Shown here piece after piece: positions 48,250 through 57,444 of a stretch of 64,000 nt of DNA (within the stretch, counting starts at the first letter, position 1; the number at the start of each line of letters is the position of its first letter). The DNA is from Deinococcus aestuarii (GTDB lineage Bacteria; Deinococcota; Deinococci; Deinococcales; Deinococcaceae). Under the pieces are notes generated by a model, which was not told the origin of the DNA, did not search any database, and was given only the letters and a program-made list of their open reading frames with translations. The stretch lies in the NCBI RefSeq assembly GCF_018863415.1, contig NZ_JAHKSN010000002.1, positions 310,001 to 374,000 of the forward strand. Direction: 5' to 3'. Made by a program: the position numbers and the translations under genes.

Positions 48250-48456
48250 ATGCCAGACGATGACCTGACCTTCGCCGAAGCTATGCGCCGTGACGTGCTG
48301 GCGGGCCACCAGCCCGAGTTGAACCCGGGTGACCGCGCCCGCTTCCAGGCTGAGGAGGAAGCGCAGCGCGCCGAGCAGGCCCGCGCTCGGCAGGGCGAGC
48401 TAGAGGAAGCCGTAGACCGGGCTATCGAGAAGGCTCGCAGTGAGGGCAAGCTGTGA
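48250..48456 (+). CDS. Element small charged protein
   Basis: 68 residues, acidic and Glu/Arg helix-rich (RFQAEEEAQRAEQARARQGE). No family recognised. Leaderless: TACCCT (48238-48243) ends 6 nt before ATG 48250, showing an internal promoter in the element. Its stop overlaps the next GTG. Confidence 0.6.
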   Translation: MPDDDLTFAEAMRRDVLAGHQPELNPGDRARFQAEEEAQRAEQARARQGELEEAVDRAIEKARSEGKL

Positions 48457-49136
48457 CCCTCGCCGAGCAGCTCGCCCAAGCCCGCATCGACGCGGCGAGC
48501 CTCGACGGCGACACCGGCAAACTGGAAGCCAACCTTGCCCAGCAGACTGCCGAACTGGAGCGCCTACGCCGAGAGGCCCGTGCCGAGCGCGCGACCTTCG
48601 CCGACGTGGTGAAGCAGCAGACCAGGTGGGACGCAGCGCGCGGGATGCTGGAACAACACCTTCAGGACGTGGCGAACGCTCGCGCCTTGGTCGAGGAGCT
48701 AGAGGCCGCCCACCGTCACGCGGACACCGTGGCGCTGGCGCGGGGGGCGCGGGCCGAGGTGGCCCGCCTGGAAGCGGAACACAGCGCTCTCGCCGATGAG
48801 GTCGAGCGCTACCTCGCGGACGTGTTGCCCCGGCTGGAGGGCCTGACGGGCGAGCACGCCGCAGCGCAGCGCCGCCTCGCCCTCGCCCTGCGTGACGGTG
48901 CGGTGAGCCTGGGCGAGTTCACCACTCAGCAGGCCGCCGACGTGCTCGCCCAGACTCGCGCCGCCCCCGTGGGCGAGGTGCGGCGTCAGGTCATGGCCGC
49001 CGTCGAGGCCTTCGCCGGAGAGGTGGACGCCCAGGACGCGCGCCTTCTGGTTAGCCTCGCCCGGCGGGTGCCGTCCGCTGGGCCGGAGCTGCTGACCCTC
49101 TCGGCGTGGCCTACCCTCGCCCGGATGGGGGGGTGA
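48453..49136 (+). CDS. Element coiled-coil protein
   Basis: 227 residues, almost wholly helical with heptad-like repeats (AELERLRREARAERATFADV, ARALVEELEAAHRHADTVAL, ARLEAEHSALADEVERYLAD). It resembles scaffold or tape-like coiled coils but has no specific signature. It sits just upstream of the small-terminase-like gene, where satellites may keep packaging or capsid-remodelling genes; that role is speculative. Confidence 0.6.
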   Translation: MTLAEQLAQARIDAASLDGDTGKLEANLAQQTAELERLRREARAERATFADVVKQQTRWDAARGMLEQHLQDVANARALVEELEAAHRHADTVALARGARAEVARLEAEHSALADEVERYLADVLPRLEGLTGEHAAAQRRLALALRDGAVSLGEFTTQQAADVLAQTRAAPVGEVRRQVMAAVEAFAGEVDAQDARLLVSLARRVPSAGPELLTLSAWPTLARMGG

Positions 49137-49139
49137 GCC

Positions 49140-49361
49140 GTGGTGATGTTCTACCGGGGAGTAGGCGAGAGGCCCGCGCAGCAGCAGGCCAGAGCAGCGA
49201 GACAGGTACAGCGGACCAACGCACAGCGCCCGCCTGACTGCGCCCCGGAAGCGTGGCGACGGCTGAGCCCCCATCAACAGCACACCCGGGCGGCGGCCTA
49301 CTGGGCAAGCCTGAAGCCAGAGACGCGGCGGATGCTCGCCAAGAAGTACGGGGTAGCCTGA
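49140..49361 (+). CDS. Element small basic protein
   Basis: 73 residues, Arg/Gln-rich (RPAQQQARAARQVQRTNAQR) with a C-terminal helix (SLKPETRRMLAKKYGVA). ATG 49146 two codons on is an alternative start. No family recognised. Its stop overlaps the next start (TGATG). Confidence 0.5.
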   Translation: MVMFYRGVGERPAQQQARAARQVQRTNAQRPPDCAPEAWRRLSPHQQHTRAAAYWASLKPETRRMLAKKYGVA

Positions 49362-49717
49362 TGCCTGCTCGCACCCTCGCCAACAGCACGCGCCCGCTCT
49401 CGCCCAAACAACAGCACTTCCTCCGCGAGTACCTTGCCACAGGCAACGCCACCCGAGCGGCCCGGGCGGCGGGCTACTCGCCCAAAAACGAGCGCACGAC
49501 TGGCTGGCGACTCCTGCACCACCCTGAGGTGAGGAAGGCTGTCGAGGCAGCCCGCACGCCCACAGCCTGCCTGCCGGGGCACGTGGGCATCATCTTCACC
49601 CGGTATGGGCGCGTGCTCCCTCCCGCTGAGGCGTTGGCGGCTGCGGAGAGGGGGGCAACTGGCCCTCTTGCGCCCCTCCTGCTCAAGCACCTGCGCCAGT
49701 TGCTCGACCTTGCCTAA
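49361..49717 (+). CDS. Small terminase subunit-like protein
   Basis: 118 residues. The N-terminal half has the Terminase_2/TerS HTH: LSPKQQHFLREYLATGNATR, AARAAGYSPKNERTTGWRLL and HHPEVRKAVEAAR. In phages TerS recognises the packaging site on DNA; in satellites a variant TerS redirects the helper's large terminase to satellite DNA. The C-terminal half lacks the usual oligomerisation core, so it is short for the family. Last gene of the rightward operon. Confidence 0.75.
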   Translation: MPARTLANSTRPLSPKQQHFLREYLATGNATRAARAAGYSPKNERTTGWRLLHHPEVRKAVEAARTPTACLPGHVGIIFTRYGRVLPPAEALAAAERGATGPLAPLLLKHLRQLLDLA

Positions 49718-49766
49718 GCGTTAGCAATTGTCATCTGAGTGTTGTCTTTTGACAGCATGCAAAGGC

Positions 49767-49802
49767 GGCCCCACGTCCTCCCTCACCGGAGGACGTGGGG
49801 CC
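49767..49802. other. Perfect 15-bp hairpin after the terminase-like gene
   Basis: GGCCCCACGTCCTCC (49767-49781), loop CTCACC, and GGAGGACGTGGGGCC (49788-49802). No T-tract follows, so it is not a standard terminator. It ends the rightward operon and could be a processing, packaging-recognition or factor-dependent site. Confidence 0.5.
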
Positions 49803-49826
49803 ACGTGCTGCGCTTGGGGGTTGGGC

Positions 49827-49985
49827 TTATGCGGCTGCCCCTGCCCCCGCCTGCCGGCCCTGCCCGTAGGTGTCGAGGACGGCCAGTATCTCGCGGGCGG
49901 CCCTGACAGCGTGTAGCGTCAGCACAGCGCGGACGTCCGGTGTCCCGCGAAAAAAGCCGTCCTGATGAGCTGCTGCAACTTTCAG
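49827..49985 (-). CDS. Possible small or degenerate ORF
   Basis: Minus strand reads AAAHQDGFFRGTPDVRAVLT through AAREILAVLDTYGQGRQAG to TAA (49829-49827). Composition and codon use look protein-like, but no ATG, GTG or TTG with a ribosome site begins it; CTG 49985 is only a boundary. Perhaps the 3' part of a broken gene or of a frameshifted extension of the gene at 50015. The rest of 49718-50014 shows no gene. Confidence 0.3.
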   Translation of the reverse strand: MKVAAAHQDGFFRGTPDVRAVLTLHAVRAAREILAVLDTYGQGRQAGAGAAA

Positions 49986-50014
49986 TTCCCCCTGGCCTGC
50001 GACCTGCCCCCGTC

Positions 50015-50440
50015 TTACCCGCCTGAAATCATGTGGACGCCCAGCTTGTCCAATGCTTCAGCGTAGCTCTCGGGCCGCCCTGCGCTGTGGTTAATAATTT
50101 CCCCGATGCGGCGTTGCAAGTAGGTGATGGTGAGGAGGCTGCCCTGCGAGGGCAGGGGCAGGGTGGCCCGCCCGCCGTCCACCTCCACGAAGACGAACTC
50201 CCCGATCAGGCTGCCGCCGTAGCGGACCGTCACCATAACCTTGGTTCCACTGGGATCGGGGAAGTTCGAGAGCCAGCTCGCGTGAAAGGCATCCTCTCGT
50301 TCCTCGTGCAGTGTGAGCGCGGGATCCAGGCTGTAGGTGTGCGAGCGGTCACGCTCGAAGTGCAGCCAGTCGGCGGGTTCGCTGAACCGCAGGGTGGAGA
50401 GGAGATCGTCAACCGTGGGCTTGCCTGTCGAGGTCGTCAT
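50015..50440 (-). CDS. Element hypothetical protein, 141 aa
   Basis: Soluble alpha/beta protein (LRFSEPADWLHFERDRSHTY, VMVTVRYGGSLIGEFVFVEV, YLQRRIGEIINHSAGRPESY). No family recognised. Leaderless: TAAACT (50447-50452 in reverse) ends 6 nt before ATG 50440. It is single and oppositely oriented to the packaging-like genes, so it could be cargo expressed from the integrated element. Confidence 0.6.
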   Translation of the reverse strand: MTTSTGKPTVDDLLSTLRFSEPADWLHFERDRSHTYSLDPALTLHEEREDAFHASWLSNFPDPSGTKVMVTVRYGGSLIGEFVFVEVDGGRATLPLPSQGSLLTITYLQRRIGEIINHSAGRPESYAEALDKLGVHMISGG

Positions 50441-50539
50441 GGCAGGAGTTTACAGGCGCCGCACGAGATACCTTCACCGACCGAGTGCCCCCCTCGGCGG
50501 TACGCTGCAAGCCCAGAGCGGCGCGCACAGGGAGGGACT

Positions 50540-50896
50540 ATGGGAAAGCTTGCCGAGCAGCTCGCACCGACCGATCCTACCCCGAGAAAGAAGCGCACTC
50601 AGGCGCCCGAGGTGCGTGTCGTCTCCGTCTCCATGAGCGACGGCAGCGACATTAACTCTCCCGAGGCCCGCGCCCGCATCGCGCGGGCACTCCTGAGTGT
50701 GCCTTCAAAGCCTGCCCCTGTCGTCACCGTCACTCGCCAGCGGTGCGACGAGCGCCGCGCTTCGCTCAACCGGCTGATCGAGAAGTACGGCAACCCCACT
50801 CCCAACGCGGCCGAGCATGTGGTCGATGTTGAGCGGCAGATTGAGGCCCTAGCACGTGCTGCCGCTGCCAGCATCATGAAAGAGGACGAACGCTGA
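50540..50896 (+). CDS. Element hypothetical protein, 118 aa
   Basis: Basic-polar N-terminus (PTDPTPRKKRTQAPEVRVVS) and a helical C-terminal half (ASLNRLIEKYGNPTPNAAEH, QIEALARAAAASIMKEDER). No family recognised; the lysine-rich start could contact DNA. GGGAGGG lies 3-4 nt before ATG 50540. Confidence 0.55.
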   Translation: MGKLAEQLAPTDPTPRKKRTQAPEVRVVSVSMSDGSDINSPEARARIARALLSVPSKPAPVVTVTRQRCDERRASLNRLIEKYGNPTPNAAEHVVDVERQIEALARAAAASIMKEDER

Positions 50897-50902
50897 AGAC
50901 GA

Positions 50903-50928
50903 AAAGAGCGGGCCTCAGCCCGCTCTTT
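50903..50928. terminator. Bidirectional terminator
   Basis: AAAGAGCGGGC (50903-50913), loop CTCA, GCCCGCTCTTT (50918-50928): a perfect 11-bp stem with A and T flanks, between convergent genes. Confidence 0.8.
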
Positions 50929-50943
50929 CACCTACTGGGATGG

Positions 50944-51294
50944 TTAATCCCGCTTGGGCTCCAGCATCTCCCGCACAGCGTCCTCTGCGCCGCCCTCACG
51001 GGCAAGAGCGCCGAGGGGATGCCAATACCCGCCTTCGAGGTCCAGCAGCGCGGCCAAGTCACCGGGCTTCAGCCCCGCCGCGTGCCAGTGCTGCGCCCAC
51101 GTCTCCACGGCGGGCCAGAGCAGCGCGTGTAGGTGTGCGCCTGCCGAGTCACGCAGGGCCGCGCGGGAGGTGCAAGCCGGGCAGAGGTATTCCAGCCCTC
51201 CGGGGCGGTAGATCGTGGGCAGGGCGTCCGGCTTGCCGCACGCATCACACCGCTCCGGCCGTGGGGGCGGTGTGGTCAAAGAGTTCCCCATCAT
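50944..51294 (-). CDS. Element zinc-ribbon hypothetical protein, 116 aa
   Basis: The N-terminal ribbon is ERCDACGKPDALPTIYRPGG with LEYLCPACTSRAAL (two CxxC pairs). A helical region follows (HLHALLWPAVETWAQHWHAA, DLAALLDLEGGYWHPLG). Function unknown. Same layout as the gene directly upstream, so the pair may be an old duplication. ATGA overlap with that gene. Confidence 0.6.
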   Translation of the reverse strand: MMGNSLTTPPPRPERCDACGKPDALPTIYRPGGLEYLCPACTSRAALRDSAGAHLHALLWPAVETWAQHWHAAGLKPGDLAALLDLEGGYWHPLGALAREGGAEDAVREMLEPKRD

Positions 51295-51590
51295 GCCGTT
51301 CCCCCCGTTTCCTTCCGTTCGTCGAGCGCGGCCTGCATCACGTCTTCGGCCAGGCTGCTGACCTCATCGAGCGCGTGAATCTGTGTGTATTCCAGGTGGC
51401 CCCACTGCTCAAGCCAGGCGCGGCAGGCCTCCGTGAGAAGTGTTTTGAGGTCGTCCCCGGCGGCGCAGGTCAGCGCGTATCCGGCGCGATGCTCGGTGCA
51501 GAAGTAATCGCTGTACTCACCCCGGCGGTAGTACAGCGTGCCCGGCTTCTCGCAGTGGGCGCAGGTGCCCTGAAGGGGGACTGCCCTCAT
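51291..51590 (-). CDS. Element zinc-ribbon hypothetical protein, 99 aa
   Basis: The ribbon is GTCAHCEKPGTLYYRRGEYS with DYFCTEHRAGYALTC, then TLLTEACRAWLEQWGHLEYT. It resembles its downstream neighbour in order of ribbon and Trp-containing helix. ATG 51590 overlaps the stop of the gene upstream (ATGA). Confidence 0.6.
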   Translation of the reverse strand: MRAVPLQGTCAHCEKPGTLYYRRGEYSDYFCTEHRAGYALTCAAGDDLKTLLTEACRAWLEQWGHLEYTQIHALDEVSSLAEDVMQAALDERKETGGTA

Positions 51591-52033
51591 ACGGCAGCCC
51601 TCCCATGAGTGGCACACAGGAAGCGCGACACCGCGCGAGCTTCCGCTTCCGTCAGGGCCGCGAGGCTGTAGACGGGGCGGTCGAGCGCCGCTCCCGCGAA
51701 CCCGTAGTGCTCGTGGCTGGGCACGCCCATCTGGCCCATGAGGCGGTGCAGCTCGCACGCCCGGCGCTTCCCGATGGGGGCAGGCTCGCCCAGGTACGCC
51801 TCATGCGTCAGGGTGGCGGTGTCGGCACCCTGGAGGATGCCCACGGCGCGGGCGAGCGGGGCGGGTTGCCCGTTGACTTCGGCGGTCATGGTGCCTGCCG
51901 CGTCCCGGGTCAGGGTGACGGTGTGCCGGGCGGTGCCCCAGTGTTCGCCGTGCGCGGTGTAGGTCGTCACGGTGGCCCAGGTGCGGGTCTTGGGGCGAGG
52001 AGCTTTGGCGGTGCTGCTGGCGTACTGTGTCAT
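51587..52033 (-). CDS. Element hypothetical protein, first gene of leftward operon
   Basis: 148 residues. A beta-rich N-part (TWATVTTYTAHGEHWGTARH, TVTLTRDAAGTMTAEVNGQP) and a helical C-part (RRACELHRLMGQMGVPSHEH, LAALTEAEARAVSRFLCATH). No family recognised. ATG 52033 has AGGAAG upstream; an open frame further up covers the operator region. Its promoter lies in the region bound by the repressor at 52153, so it is likely a lytic-phase or early gene. Confidence 0.6.
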   Translation of the reverse strand: MTQYASSTAKAPRPKTRTWATVTTYTAHGEHWGTARHTVTLTRDAAGTMTAEVNGQPAPLARAVGILQGADTATLTHEAYLGEPAPIGKRRACELHRLMGQMGVPSHEHYGFAGAALDRPVYSLAALTEAEARAVSRFLCATHGRAAV

Positions 52034-52111
52034 ACGTTCACTTCCTGCTGGAGCTGAACTCAGATGGGACGCGGAAACTTGGCGGTTGAGGCGTCCCTTT
52101 CTGGTCTTGTT

Positions 52112-52154
52112 ATGGTATAAAAATATGATACCATGTGTCAAGGGGTGATACCAT
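52112..52154. promoter_or_regulatory. Repressor operators between divergent element genes
   Basis: ATGGTAT (52112-52118) is inverted as ATACCAT (52128-52134), and GATACCAT recurs 20 bp on at 52147-52154, overlapping the repressor start codon. The A/T-rich centre (TATAAAAATATGATA) can supply -10 boxes for both directions. Two-turn spacing suits cooperative Cro/CI-type binding. Confidence 0.65.
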
Positions 52155-52368
52155 GACCGGGATGAACGAAAAGGTACGGCAGGGCGCGCGGGAGGCCATG
52201 AAGGCGCAGGGGCTCACGCACCAGCAGCTCGCCGAGGCGACGGGGATCGAGCGACCGAACGTCACTCGGCTGCTCAGCGGACAGGTAGGGAAGGTGCCGG
52301 ACAACTGGCAGCGCATCCTTGACGCATTGGGTCTGGAACTCGTGGCCGTACCTAAGAAGGAAGGTTGA
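52153..52368 (+). CDS. XRE/Cro-CI family repressor
   Basis: 71 residues, a single HTH domain: REAMKAQGLTHQQLAEATGI then ERPNVTRLLSGQVGKVPDNW and LDALGLELVAVPKK. No peptidase or oligomerisation domain, so it is closer to Cro or antitoxin-type regulators than to full CI. Probably controls the leftward operon and itself. AAGGGG precedes ATG 52153; the integrase gene starts 4 nt after its stop, so the two form one unit. Confidence 0.85.
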   Translation: MTGMNEKVRQGAREAMKAQGLTHQQLAEATGIERPNVTRLLSGQVGKVPDNWQRILDALGLELVAVPKKEG

Positions 52369-52372
52369 GGCT

Positions 52373-53593
52373 GTGGCGCGAGCGAAGGCGCAGGATCGCA
52401 AGGCCGGGAACGGGCGCGGCAGCATCGACGAGTTGCCCAGCGGGAAGTACCGCTGGCGAATCACGGTGGGCATCAAGCCCGATGGGACGCCGATCCGCAA
52501 GAGCGGGACCGCAGCGACCGAGAAGGCGGCATTTCAAGCCATGACCACGGCTCAGGCGGACCACCTGCGCGGCGGGGTGGCGGCACCGGACCGCGTGACG
52601 CTGGGCGAGTGGCTAGAGCGGTGGCGGAAGGGCAAGGAAGCGGGCCTGGCCGCGAAGACGCGGCACAACTATGAGAAGCTGGTCGAGTTGCACATCAAGC
52701 CACAACTGGGCCGGAAGCGGCTTCAGGACGTGCGCCCCGCCGACTTGCGAGCGCTGTATACCCACCTCACGGGCGAGGGGCTGGGCGACTCCATGCAGCG
52801 CCAGGTGCACAACGTTTTGCACGGGGCCTTTGCCGAGGCGCTACGGCTGGAACTCGTCATGCGCGACCCGACCGCCGTGGTACGACCCACCCCTGTACGC
52901 CGGGAGGCCGCGCCGGTCGAGAAGGCCCTGACGGCGGAAGAGGTGGCGGCGCTGCTGCCCGTGCTTCAGGCAAGCCGCTGGGGGCTGATCTTCGAGTTCA
53001 TGCTTCACACCGGCCTGCGCCGGGGCGAGGCGTGCGGGCTGCGTTGGGAGCACGTTGACATGGAGAAGGGCATGGTCCACATCCGGGAAAATCTCGTGTC
53101 GATCAACGGCGAGGTTCAGGTCAGCACGCCCAAGACCGCGAAAAGCGCGCGACGCGTGCACCTCTCCGGCGAAGGGCTGGCCTGCCTGCGCCGTCAGACC
53201 GCCCTGCAAGCCTTCGAGCGCGAGGCGTTGAGCGCCGGGCCGGTCAAGGGGCACGCGAAGACGTATCAGAGGAAGCGCCTCTGGGAAGACACCGGGTACG
53301 TCTTCACAGGCATCTCAGGCGTACGGCTGAACCCGGAAAACCTGGGCCGCTACCTCGCGCAGCTCTGCGAACAGGCGAAGATCAGGCCCGTCACGGTACA
53401 CGGCCTGCGCCACACGCACGCTTCCCTGATGCTGCGCCGTGGCGTGCCCTTGGAGGTGGTCAGCGAGAAGCTGGGGCACTCGCGCCCGTCCTTCACGGCG
53501 GACGTGTACCGGACGGTGTACCAGAGCGAGCATGAAGAGTGGGCGGTGAACCTTAGTGAGCTGACAACCATACGGGCGCGGTCATTGAACTGA
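52373..53593 (+). CDS. Tyrosine recombinase (integrase)
   Basis: 406 residues. An N-terminal arm-binding AP2-like domain (KYRWRITVGIKPDGTPIRKS) precedes a SAM-like core-binding domain (LGEWLERWRKGKEAGLAAKT) and the catalytic domain. Catalytic residues: Arg in HTGLRRGEACGLRW (about 213), HGLRHTHASLML (about 342), LGHSRPSFTADVY (about 368) with the nucleophile Tyr near 378. Catalyses site-specific insertion at the tRNA-Ala 3' end. GTG 52373 has AAGGAAGG upstream. Adjacent to attR, as expected. Confidence 0.95.
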   Translation: MARAKAQDRKAGNGRGSIDELPSGKYRWRITVGIKPDGTPIRKSGTAATEKAAFQAMTTAQADHLRGGVAAPDRVTLGEWLERWRKGKEAGLAAKTRHNYEKLVELHIKPQLGRKRLQDVRPADLRALYTHLTGEGLGDSMQRQVHNVLHGAFAEALRLELVMRDPTAVVRPTPVRREAAPVEKALTAEEVAALLPVLQASRWGLIFEFMLHTGLRRGEACGLRWEHVDMEKGMVHIRENLVSINGEVQVSTPKTAKSARRVHLSGEGLACLRRQTALQAFEREALSAGPVKGHAKTYQRKRLWEDTGYVFTGISGVRLNPENLGRYLAQLCEQAKIRPVTVHGLRHTHASLMLRRGVPLEVVSEKLGHSRPSFTADVYRTVYQSEHEEWAVNLSELTTIRARSLN

Positions 53594-53613
53594 CCTCATC
53601 TTAAAATCCTGGA

Positions 53614-53955
53614 GTGGAAGACTCTCTGCCAGGCTCACAAGTGTTTTGCTCGATCAGCGTTCTAGGAGTGGTTCTGGAAGGCCGCTATTTTCAGGGGAGG
53701 CCGTGGGCAGCAGACCCCTGGAGTGGGTGGCACTTCGAAGCATTTGGTGACCCCCTGAATGTTGCCAGTCGCATAAGGCGGCAGGGAGACGTCGAAGTTG
53801 TCCTGACCCTTGATGAGCCGGGCGACCTTCCTCCGGTCTGGGTGGGTAGGGCTCAAATTTACACTTGGGGCGGGGAGGCATACCTGCAAGACTCGGAAGG
53901 CTTGAAACCCCGCGATTCAGGAACCGCAGAGGCGAGCGGCACGCGTCTACAGTGA
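53614..53955 (+). CDS. Hypothetical protein between integrase and attR
   Basis: 113 residues, beta-rich (SQVFCSISVLGVVLEGRYFQ, SGWHFEAFGDPLNVASRIRR, VEVVLTLDEPGDLPPVWVGR). No family recognised. Leaderless: TAAAAT (53602-53607) ends 6 nt before GTG 53614, so it has its own promoter and is probably expressed from the dormant element. Position at the element edge is typical of cargo genes, for example defence or fitness genes; nothing in the sequence shows which. Confidence 0.6.
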   Translation: MEDSLPGSQVFCSISVLGVVLEGRYFQGRPWAADPWSGWHFEAFGDPLNVASRIRRQGDVEVVLTLDEPGDLPPVWVGRAQIYTWGGEAYLQDSEGLKPRDSGTAEASGTRLQ

Positions 53956-53960
53956 GCACG

Positions 53961-53978
53961 TTGGTCACGGGTTGGTCA
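53961..53978 (+). repeat. Right TTGGTCA repeats, putative integrase arm sites
   Basis: Two TTGGTCA copies at 53961 and 53972, spaced 11 bp like the first two copies at the left end, within a shared TTGGTCACGGGTTGGTCA. Confidence 0.6.
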
Positions 53979-54015
53979 TAGACCCCAAGTTGGATGTCGG
54001 AAGGTCAAAAGATCA

Positions 54016-54126
<111 letters not shown>

Positions 54127-54221
54127 AGCGCCACCAGGCTAGCAGAGCCCAAAGGGTGAGGCAAGGCATAGGCCAACACGCCGGGCCGCGAGGGCGAGGT
54201 GGCCCCGCTACCATGTCCCCC

Positions 54222-55520
54222 ATGTTCCGCCGCCGCCCTCCCCTCCCCCCCTTTCCGCCGGGTGCCCTGCTGGTCGGGGGGGCGGCGCGCGACTGGCTGC
54301 GCGGCGTTGAGCCCAAAGATTTCGACTGGGCCGCCCCCGACCCGGAAGGCGCGGCGCGGGCGCTGGCGGCGGCGCTGGCAGGCTCGGCCTTCCCGCTCGA
54401 CGAGGAGCGCGGGTACTGGCGCGTCCACGCCGGGAACGGGGTGCAGCACGACTTCGTGCCGCTGCCGGGGGACGTGACGGACGACCTGCTGCGGCGCGAC
54501 TTCACGGTGAACGCGCTCGCGCTAACGGGGAGGCAAGACGTTCTCGACCCCTCGGGCGGGCGGGCCGACCTGCGCTCGCGGCGGCTGCGGATGGTCTCGG
54601 CGGCGAACCTGCGCGCGGACCCGTTGCGGGCGTGGCGGGCCGCGCGCTTCGAGGTCACCCTGGCCTTCCGGCTGGAGGCGGCGACGGAAGGCAAGGTGCG
54701 GGCGGTCGCGGCGGAGCTGGCGGCGGGAGGGCTCCCCATGCCCGCCCCCGAGCGGGTGCGCGAGGAGATGCACGCCCTCCTCGGTCACCCCGACGCGGCG
54801 CGCGGCCTCCTGCGCCTGGAAGACCTCGGCCTCCTCGCCCTGACGATCCCCGAGCTGCGGGAGGGCATCGGCGTGATGCAGGGCGGCTTTCACCACCTCG
54901 ACGTGTTCGGGCATGGCGTAGAGGCGCTGCACCAGCTCCTCGCGCGCTTTCCAGACGCCGACCTGACCCTGCGCTGGGCCACCCTCCTCCACGACGTCGG
55001 CAAGCCGCGCGCGCGGGGCACCAATCCGAGGTCGGGCCGCACCACCTTCTACGAGCACGACAAGATCGGCGCGGCGCTGACCGGGCAGATTCTCACGAGG
55101 CTGCGGTTACCCTCGGCGCAGGTGGAGCGGGCTTCGGCCCTCGTGCGGGCGCACATGGCCCCGCTTCCGGCGGGGGAGCGCGAGGCCCGGCGCTTCGTCC
55201 ACCGTCGCCGGGCGCTGTTGCCCGACCTGCTGCGCCTGATGCTCGCCGACCGCGAGGCGGCGCGGGGGCCCGACAGCCACCCCGCGATCCGGCACGCCTA
55301 TGCGGAAGAGATGGACCGGGTGCTCGCGGCGCTGGAGGAGCAGCCCGCCGCGCCCCCGCCCCTCCTGACGGGCGAGGACGTGATGACGCTGCTGGGGATC
55401 GGGCCGGGTCCCGCCGTCGGTCGGGCGCTGCGGGAGGTGGCGGAGGCGCAGGCGCTGGGCGAGGTGCGCACCCCCGGTGAGGCGCGGGCGCTGGTGCTCT
55501 CCCGGGCCGGAAAGGGTTAA
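54222..55520 (+). CDS. cca: tRNA nucleotidyltransferase / poly(A) polymerase family with HD domain
   Basis: 432 residues. The class II nucleotidyltransferase head has [20 protein letters not shown] (GG, RD, DxD-type). It is followed by [11 protein letters not shown] (RRD, ERxxxD-type neighbours: [12 protein letters not shown]) and an HD domain ([17 protein letters not shown]). Adds CCA, or only CC or A, to tRNA 3' ends; Deinococcus splits these jobs between two enzymes, and I cannot say which this is. Leaderless: TACCAT (54209-54214) ends 7 nt before ATG 54222. Confidence 0.85.
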   Translation: MFRRRPPLPPFPPGALLVGGAARDWLRGVEPKDFDWAAPDPEGAARALAAALAGSAFPLDEERGYWRVHAGNGVQHDFVPLPGDVTDDLLRRDFTVNALALTGRQDVLDPSGGRADLRSRRLRMVSAANLRADPLRAWRAARFEVTLAFRLEAATEGKVRAVAAELAAGGLPMPAPERVREEMHALLGHPDAARGLLRLEDLGLLALTIPELREGIGVMQGGFHHLDVFGHGVEALHQLLARFPDADLTLRWATLLHDVGKPRARGTNPRSGRTTFYEHDKIGAALTGQILTRLRLPSAQVERASALVRAHMAPLPAGEREARRFVHRRRALLPDLLRLMLADREAARGPDSHPAIRHAYAEEMDRVLAALEEQPAAPPPLLTGEDVMTLLGIGPGPAVGRALREVAEAQALGEVRTPGEARALVLSRAGKG

Positions 55521-55578
55521 TCTTGCCCCGCCTCCCTGTGACGTTTCGGTACGGCCCCGCTCGTTATCCTGCCCTGCG

Positions 55579-57027
<1,449 letters not shown>

Positions 57028-57444
57028 CAGAAAGTAGGGGGAATGCCGCTGCGAGCGACTGGGAGGACGTTTTGGGGCCGGGGGTTGGGTGGGGCGTTGG
57101 GGTCGCGGGCGGGCCCCCTCACCCCGACCCTCTCCCGCAAGGGGAGAGGGAGAAAAAAGCTCAAGCCTTCGCGCTATTCAAAACGTCTCTCCGGACGCCC
57201 CACCCCTGGAAGTGACTAAATGCCCCAGGCCCACGGCCCCGCCTTGCTCGCGCAGCGAGACGGTGGGCGAGCCGATGGGACGCGACAAGATCAGACCTTG
57301 CGTTCAGAAGAACCCGACCACCCGCGCCACCCGTGTGCCCTTGCCCAGCGCAGCGCCGCTCCCCCAGCCCCCTCGGGGGGGAGGGGGCTGGGGGGTGGGG
57401 GCCAACCGTGGCAAGTTGCCCCGCCCCTCAAGACCTCACCCTCC
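57028..57444. other. Gene-free stretch with repeats
   Basis: 417 nt between convergent genes. It holds the 40-bp repeat copy at 57113-57152 and a second hairpin-forming segment at about 57351-57390 (CTCCCCCAGCCCCCTC against AGGGGGCTGGGGG). No ORF with protein-like composition and no RNA gene seen. Confidence 0.6.
57113..57152 (-). repeat. 40-bp dispersed hairpin repeat, copy B
   Basis: CCCTCTCCC-GCAA-GGGGAGAGGG hairpin with a GNRA-like loop. Inverted copy of 28159-28198 with one mismatch. Followed by AGAAAAAAG on the plus strand. Confidence 0.75.

Noticed and set aside
49767..49802. CRISPR repeat
   Set aside because: Single hairpin, no repeated units or spacers; no cas genes. No CRISPR array was seen anywhere in the window.
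57113..57152. Rho-independent terminator for the GH13 gene
   Set aside because: The hairpin is followed by A residues, not T, on the coding strand, and the same sequence recurs elsewhere as a repeat.
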